From Oscillospiraceae bacterium (GTDB taxonomy: Bacteria > Bacillota > Clostridia > Oscillospirales > CAG-272): a stretch of DNA of 64,000 bases. The number at the start of each line of letters is the position of its first letter. Position 1 is the first letter of the stretch. Below, piece after piece: positions 59,309 through 64,000 of this stretch. The position numbers and the translations under genes were made by a program. Location of the stretch: contig QAKK01000022.1 of assembly GCA_003343845.1 (NCBI GenBank), positions 1 to 64,000 on the forward strand, written 5' to 3'. A model generated the notes under the pieces. That model was not told the origin of the DNA, ran no database searches, and was given only the letters and a program-made list of their open reading frames with translations.

Positions 59309-60037
59309 GTGAAAAAAGCCAACGAACTGAAAAAACTGCGGCGCGAAAACCGTGCCCTGCGCCGCAGCATCCGCGACCTGGAGCAGCACGGCGCGCCCGC
59401 CGCCCCGGTCGAACGCACAAGCGATGCGGCGGCATTTGACGCGAGCAACTACTTTTCCTATCTGCTGGCGCGGCTGCGGCAGAAAAGCCTGTTTGCACGC
59501 GCCGAGAAGATCACGCGCTATTTCCGCAGCTCGATCTGGGTCACGCGCCTGTTCCGCTACGGCATGCTCATCTATCAGTATTTGCAGGCGGGCGCTTTTG
59601 TACTCTTGTACACCGCGTTGTTCATCCTGATCATCCCGATCGTGCTGTCGCTCTCGCTGGCAACTTTGATCGTGACGTTGATCCTGCGCAAGAAAAACGC
59701 CGACCGCCTGATTGCCGCCTGTACCGAGCGTGGCGCCGACGTGCGCTTCCTGCTATTTTCCACCAAGGAAGACTTTGACCCGGCGGCGATCCGTGCCGAG
59801 GCGGAAAAGACGCCGAAGGCAAGCGTACTGGTCGTCTCCCCGTTCTTCTTCCGCCCCCGCGGCTTTGGCGAGCGCGAGGACATGTACGTCTGCTGGCGTG
59901 ACGAGGGGGAGAACGCCGTGATCCTGCGCAAATACTTCTTCTTTTACCTGCGCCGCCGGATGCGGCACGCCGAATACTTTTCCATCACCGAGACCGTGCT
60001 TGAACAGCCGAAGGAGGACACCGAAACGCCATGCTGA
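59309..60037 (+). CDS. Membrane protein of unknown function upstream of addB
   Basis: 242 residues. A basic helical N-terminus (KKANELKKLRRENRALRRSI, coiled-coil-like) is followed by a soluble segment, a strong hydrophobic hairpin (LIYQYLQAGAFVLLYTALFI, IIPIVLSLSLATLIVTLIL) and a soluble C-terminal domain (DVRFLLFSTKEDFDPAAIRA, VLVVSPFFFRPRGFG). Family not recognised. The GTG start has AAAGGAG eight bases upstream, and the end overlaps addB by seven bases, so it is in the addBA operon. Confidence 0.75.
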   Translation: MKKANELKKLRRENRALRRSIRDLEQHGAPAAPVERTSDAAAFDASNYFSYLLARLRQKSLFARAEKITRYFRSSIWVTRLFRYGMLIYQYLQAGAFVLLYTALFILIIPIVLSLSLATLIVTLILRKKNADRLIAACTERGADVRFLLFSTKEDFDPAAIRAEAEKTPKASVLVVSPFFFRPRGFGEREDMYVCWRDEGENAVILRKYFFFYLRRRMRHAEYFSITETVLEQPKEDTETPC

Positions 60038-63000
60038 CCCTGCTCTACGGCACGCGCCATGCGCGCAAAGAGATCTATCGGCGCATCCGCCGCAACACAG
60101 ACGGCGCGCGGCGCGCCTACCTCATCGTTCCCGATCAGAAAGCGCTGCTCGCCGAAAGTGAGCTTTCCGGCATACTGCCGCCCTGCGCTGCGCTCTATGC
60201 CGACGCAGTCGGCTTTTCCCGCCTTGCCAACCTGGTCTGCCGCCGCTACGGCGGACTGACCTACAACTATGCAAACGACGGCGCCAAGGCGCTGTCCATG
60301 TACCGCGCCGTGCGGCGGCTGCGCCCGATGCTGAAGGTCTTCACGGGCGACATCAAACCGGCGACGCTCTCCTCGCTCTGCGCGCTCTACACCGAGTTCC
60401 GCGCGGCGGCGGTCACACCGGACGACCTTGCCGAAGCGGCAGACAGACTTCCGCCTTCGCCGCTTGCGGACAAACTGCGCGACCTTGCGCTGCTCTTCAC
60501 CGCCTACAGCGGGCTTCTGCACGAGCATTTTGCCGAACAGACCGACGACCTGGACACGCTCTGCGATCTGCTTGCGGCGCATGATTTCTTCGGGGGAGCG
60601 GCGGTCTACATCGATTCCTTTGTCAGCTTCACCAAGCAGGAGCTGACCGTCATCGAGCGGATGCTGTCGCGCGGCACGGACGTGACGATTGCCCTGCCCT
60701 ACGCAAGGGGCGGCGGCGTGCACCTTCTGGAATGTGCCGACACGCGCAAGCGGCTGATCAAGCTCGCCGCGCGTCTCGGCTGCGCATTTGAAGAACAGTA
60801 CACCGCGGACGCCGAGCCGAATCTCGACGACCCGCTTGAGTTTGCCAAGGCGCGCATCTGGGATTTCGCCGTGGCGGAATCCTTTGCGGGCAGCGTCGGC
60901 GACGCGCTCACGCTGGTGCGCTGCACCGACCGGCGCGAGGAAGCGCGGCTGTGCGCCTGCGAGATCTTTCGCGCCGTCTCAGACGGCGCCGCCTACAGCG
61001 ACATTGCCGTCGTCATGCGGAACACCGCTGACTATGAAGGCATTCTCGACCGATATCTTGCGCGCTGCGGCATTCCGCATTTCTTCTCGGTAAAAACCGA
61101 TGCCGCGACCCTGCCGCTGACGCGGCTGATCCTCTCCGCCCTCTCCCTCATCGTGTGGGACTTTCGCCTGGCGGACGTGACGGCGTACATCAAGACCGGG
61201 CTCTGCGGACTTTCGGACGACGCCTGCGACCTCTTTGAGGAATACATATCCCGCTGGAACATCAACGGTGCGCGCCGCTATCTGGACGGCGAGGATTTCA
61301 CCATGGCGCGGGACGGCTACACCGCCGAGGCGGTGGACGCGGCGTCGCTTGCCGACATCAATGCAATCAAGCGGCAGTTTGCCGCGCCGCTTGCACGCTT
61401 TGCCGACTCGCTTGCACACGCGGGGACGGTGCGCGACTTTACCGCCGCCGTCTTTGACTATCTGACCGACTGCGACATCAAAAATGCCTGCACGCGCCCC
61501 GAGATCGTGCGCTACTTCGGCGTGGACCGCACGGCAGATGCCATCCGTCTGTGGAACGTCACGATGGACGCGCTCGACACGCTGGTGGACGCGGCGGGCG
61601 ACGAAACCGTCACAGCAGCGGAATACAGCACGCTGGTTGAGCTGCTGTTTTCCGGCATCGACATCGCCGAGATCCCGACCTCGATGGATCAGGTGATGCT
61701 CGGCAGCACCGACAACATCCGCATCGACCGCCGCAAATACGTGATCGTCCTCGGCGTCAACGAGGGCACTTTTCCCGCGCCGGTCGCCGAGAGCCCAACA
61801 CTCTGCGAGTCCGAACGGCGCACGCTTGCCGCCGTCGGCGTTGAACTGTCGCAGTCGCTGGAGCTGCGCTCGGCGCGCGAGCTCTACAGCTTTGTGCGCG
61901 TCCTCGACTTTGCCGACACGCGCGTGACCGTCACCTACCACACCACCGCGGCGGACGGTTCTGCCGCTTCCCCCTCCTTCGCCGTGGAACGTCTGCTGCG
62001 CATCTTCGGCGACAGTCTGCTCACCTACGATTTTGCTGCGCTTGCGCCGATTGAACGGCTCTGCTGCACGGCGGCTGCCGTCGATGCGGCAGCCGCGGCA
62101 GGCGGCGCCTACGGCGATGCGCTCCGTGCGTCGCTTGCAAAGTTCGGGGTCGTCCTGCCGCCGCTTGACCGGGCGCATATCACTGGCGGCGCGGCGGCAC
62201 TGACCGAAAAGACGGCAGCCGCGCTTGCGGGCGACGTGCTCCGCCTGTCGCAGTCCCGACTTGACACCTACGGCGACTGCCATCTGAAATACTTCCTGCA
62301 ATATATGCTGTCCCTCGAGGACGACGAGCCCTTCACATTCAATCCCGCCGACACGGGCACTTATGTGCACAGCATTCTCGAACGCTTTGTGCGGGACACG
62401 CAGGCGGCGGGGCGGCGCATCGCCGACTACACGCCCGAGGAGCTGCACGTCATTTCGGTGCGTCTGTGCACCGAAGAAAGCCGCCGCATCATGTGTGCGT
62501 CGGGCGGCGGCAATGCGCGGTTCATCAGCTTTTTCGAGCGCATGCAGAAGAACGTGGAGCTGATCCTCTCCGATCTCGTTGCCGAATTTGCCGAGAGCGA
62601 CTGCGAGCCGCTGCTCTGCGAATACAGGATCGGCATGGACGGCGGACACGCGCCGCTTGTGATCGACCTGCCGGTCGGCGGACGCGCCTCGCTGCGCGGC
62701 ATTGCCGACCGCATTGATATCTGCCGTGCAGACGGGAAGACCTATCTGCGCGTGGTAGACTACAAGACCGGCAAAAAGGTCTTCCGCGAGAGCGATCTTG
62801 AAAAGGGCAAGAACCTCCAGCTGCTGATCTATCTGTTCACGCTCTGCCGCGTGACGGATGCGGCATTTCTCGATCGCGTCGGCGCCGGGAGCACCGATGC
62901 GCTTGTCCCTGCCGGTGCGACCTACTATGTGGTCAAGCCCCCGACGGTCAAGCGTGATGCCCCCCCCGCGGCGGAGGCAGACATCCCCACCGAGGCTGCC

Positions 63001-63291
63001 GGGATGCTCGGGCGCTCCGGCTTTATTCTCGACAGCGAGGCACTCGGGCACATGATCGACCGCACCGAGAAAAAGGTGTTCTCCAAAAGCCTCACCCGCA
63101 AGGATGCGGGCGAAATGGACGCGCTCTTTGACACGGTGCAGACAGCGATCGCAAAGCTGGCGGGCGACATGCGCGCGGGCAAAATCGACTGTGCGGGTAC
63201 GGCGCGGGGCGCAAACGGCCCCTGCCGCTACTGCGACTACGCCGCGGTCTGCCGTATGAATCCGACGAAAGGAGACGAGGACGATGCCTGA
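60031..63291 (+). CDS. addB: ATP-dependent nuclease subunit B (AddB/RexB)
   Basis: 1086 residues. With AddA it processes DNA double-strand breaks for recombination. The nuclease domain shows GIADRIDICRADGKTY...VVDYKTGKK (PD-(D/E)xK). The Fe-S Cys set is DCHLKYFLQYML plus GPCRYCDYAAVCRMN at the C-terminus. The N-terminus LLYGTRHARKEIYRRI lacks a Walker A GxGKT, as in RexB-type subunits, so ATP is handled by AddA. It overlaps addA by eight bases. Confidence 0.92.
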   Translation: MLTLLYGTRHARKEIYRRIRRNTDGARRAYLIVPDQKALLAESELSGILPPCAALYADAVGFSRLANLVCRRYGGLTYNYANDGAKALSMYRAVRRLRPMLKVFTGDIKPATLSSLCALYTEFRAAAVTPDDLAEAADRLPPSPLADKLRDLALLFTAYSGLLHEHFAEQTDDLDTLCDLLAAHDFFGGAAVYIDSFVSFTKQELTVIERMLSRGTDVTIALPYARGGGVHLLECADTRKRLIKLAARLGCAFEEQYTADAEPNLDDPLEFAKARIWDFAVAESFAGSVGDALTLVRCTDRREEARLCACEIFRAVSDGAAYSDIAVVMRNTADYEGILDRYLARCGIPHFFSVKTDAATLPLTRLILSALSLIVWDFRLADVTAYIKTGLCGLSDDACDLFEEYISRWNINGARRYLDGEDFTMARDGYTAEAVDAASLADINAIKRQFAAPLARFADSLAHAGTVRDFTAAVFDYLTDCDIKNACTRPEIVRYFGVDRTADAIRLWNVTMDALDTLVDAAGDETVTAAEYSTLVELLFSGIDIAEIPTSMDQVMLGSTDNIRIDRRKYVIVLGVNEGTFPAPVAESPTLCESERRTLAAVGVELSQSLELRSARELYSFVRVLDFADTRVTVTYHTTAADGSAASPSFAVERLLRIFGDSLLTYDFAALAPIERLCCTAAAVDAAAAAGGAYGDALRASLAKFGVVLPPLDRAHITGGAAALTEKTAAALAGDVLRLSQSRLDTYGDCHLKYFLQYMLSLEDDEPFTFNPADTGTYVHSILERFVRDTQAAGRRIADYTPEELHVISVRLCTEESRRIMCASGGGNARFISFFERMQKNVELILSDLVAEFAESDCEPLLCEYRIGMDGGHAPLVIDLPVGGRASLRGIADRIDICRADGKTYLRVVDYKTGKKVFRESDLEKGKNLQLLIYLFTLCRVTDAAFLDRVGAGSTDALVPAGATYYVVKPPTVKRDAPPAAEADIPTEAAGMLGRSGFILDSEALGHMIDRTEKKVFSKSLTRKDAGEMDALFDTVQTAIAKLAGDMRAGKIDCAGTARGANGPCRYCDYAAVCRMNPTKGDEDDA

Positions 63292-64000
63292 ATTCACACG
63301 GGCGCAGACCCGCGCCATCGAAGAAGACGGTCGCACGCTGCTCATCAGCGCAGCGGCGGGCAGCGGCAAGACGACCACGCTGATCGAGCGCATCATCCGC
63401 TCGGTCTGCCGCAAAGATCACCCGATCCCGCTCGACCGTCTGCTGATCGTCACCTTCACCCGGGCGGCTGCCGCCGAGTTGCGTCTGCGCATCTCGCGGG
63501 CACTGACCGACGCACTGGCGAAGAGCGGCAACGACCCGTTTCTCGCCCGTCAGGTCACGCTCCTGCCGAGCGCAAAGATCGGCACGATCGACAGCTTCTA
63601 TCTCGATCTGGTGCGTCGGAATTATGCGGCGCTCGGTCTGTCGCCCGCCTTCCGCATTGCAGATGCGGGCGAGGCGGCGCTGATCGCGCGCGAGCAGATG
63701 GAGGCGCTGATCGACGACTGCTATGACGACCGCGCGGGCGACATCGCCGGCGGCGCGGTCGGCTTTGCCGCGCTTGCCAACCTGCTCTGCGGCACGAAGG
63801 ACGACAACCTTGCGGACATTCTGCTCTCGCTTGCCGAAAAGCTCGACGCCTATCCGCGCGGCGCGGCGGCGCTCTTTGACCGTGAGGACGAAATGCGCGT
63901 CTATGCCGCGGGCGACTTCTTTGCCTGCCCGCTCGGCGCGCGCATCGAGCGCGAGGTGCGCGATGTTTTTCTCTATATGAAGGAGCGCTACGCCTATGTG
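63284..64000 (+). CDS. addA: ATP-dependent helicase/nuclease subunit A (AddA), 5' part
   Basis: 239 residues are visible and the frame is open to the window end. UvrD-type helicase motifs: FTRAQTRAIEEDG (Q motif), ISAAAGSGKTTTLIERI (Walker A), LIVTFTRAAAAELRLRI (Ia) and IGTIDSFYLDLVRR. AddA is the motor of the AddAB complex. GGAGACGAGG precedes the ATG. Confidence 0.95.
   Translation, partial: MPEFTRAQTRAIEEDGRTLLISAAAGSGKTTTLIERIIRSVCRKDHPIPLDRLLIVTFTRAAAAELRLRISRALTDALAKSGNDPFLARQVTLLPSAKIGTIDSFYLDLVRRNYAALGLSPAFRIADAGEAALIAREQMEALIDDCYDDRAGDIAGGAVGFAALANLLCGTKDDNLADILLSLAEKLDAYPRGAAALFDREDEMRVYAAGDFFACPLGARIEREVRDVFLYMKERYAYV

Overview
The window looks like chromosome from a fairly GC-rich, Gram-positive-type anaerobe of the Bacillota, class Clostridia. 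An Oscillospirales-like gut lineage is my best guess, which I cannot confirm without a search. The grounds are: AGGAGG-type ribosome sites; near-consensus sigma-A promoters, many with a 17-base spacer and several with a TGn extended -10; a T-box leader; intrinsic terminators after most operons; MgtE, DUF1292, CarD-like and YhcH-type proteins; AddAB; and an acn-icd-gltA cluster with no other TCA-cycle genes beside it. No rRNA, CRISPR array, insertion sequence or intact prophage is visible. The extreme left edge carries the 3' end of a large serine recombinase, so a mobile element probably ends there.

Layout. 1-335: recombinase tail. 444-15550: a carbohydrate uptake locus on the minus strand. 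One promoter near 15522-15550 appears to drive a 997-aa solute-binding protein with extra beta-sandwich regions, a permease pair, an NHL/TPR/Yip1 membrane protein, a DUF5696 protein and a second permease pair. No ATPase is encoded, so an MsmX-type shared ATPase elsewhere is implied. A separate six-hairpin-glycosidase-like gene (444-2330) and a CBS-domain protein lie beyond it. 16019-17692: IscU/NifS Fe-S assembly pair. 17882-18826: ROK kinase. 19432-23923: aconitase, isocitrate dehydrogenase and citrate synthase, enough to make 2-oxoglutarate. 23980-24313: interspersed repeat. 24421-25589: AbrB-like regulator with a DMT transporter. 25631-29869: polar amino acid ABC transporter and L-asparaginase. 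30005-32141: acyltransferase and serine hydrolase.

32546-44530 runs mainly on the minus strand: DUF1292, hemW-lepA, tRNA-Ser(GCT, plus strand), a membrane-anchored unknown, a TagO/WecA-like transferase, trpS, an aminotransferase, YhcH, a second DMT transporter and a CpsB/CpsD/CpsC-type polysaccharide tyrosine-phosphorylation set. 44760-48632 (plus): AlaX-like editing protein, mgtE and an anion permease. A second copy of the interspersed repeat follows at 48634-48812. 48929-53084 (minus): rRNA methyltransferase, CarD-like regulator, DUF523, a DUF2974 hydrolase and queH. 53225-53698 (plus): YbaK-like deacylase. 53741-56870 (minus): an ABC_sub_bind transporter behind a T-box leader whose apparent specifier is UAC (Tyr). 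57009-59018 (minus): a divergent GyrB/ParE-like subunit. 59309-64000 (plus): a membrane protein, addB, and addA running off the right edge.

The most interesting parts are the carbohydrate locus (operator on the promoter, terminator in the leader, unusual membrane partners, no ATPase), the T-box that suggests tyrosine as the substrate of an orphan transporter, the divergent topoisomerase subunit and the composite interspersed repeat. All coordinates and motifs were read by eye; family names come from recognised motifs and not from database searches.
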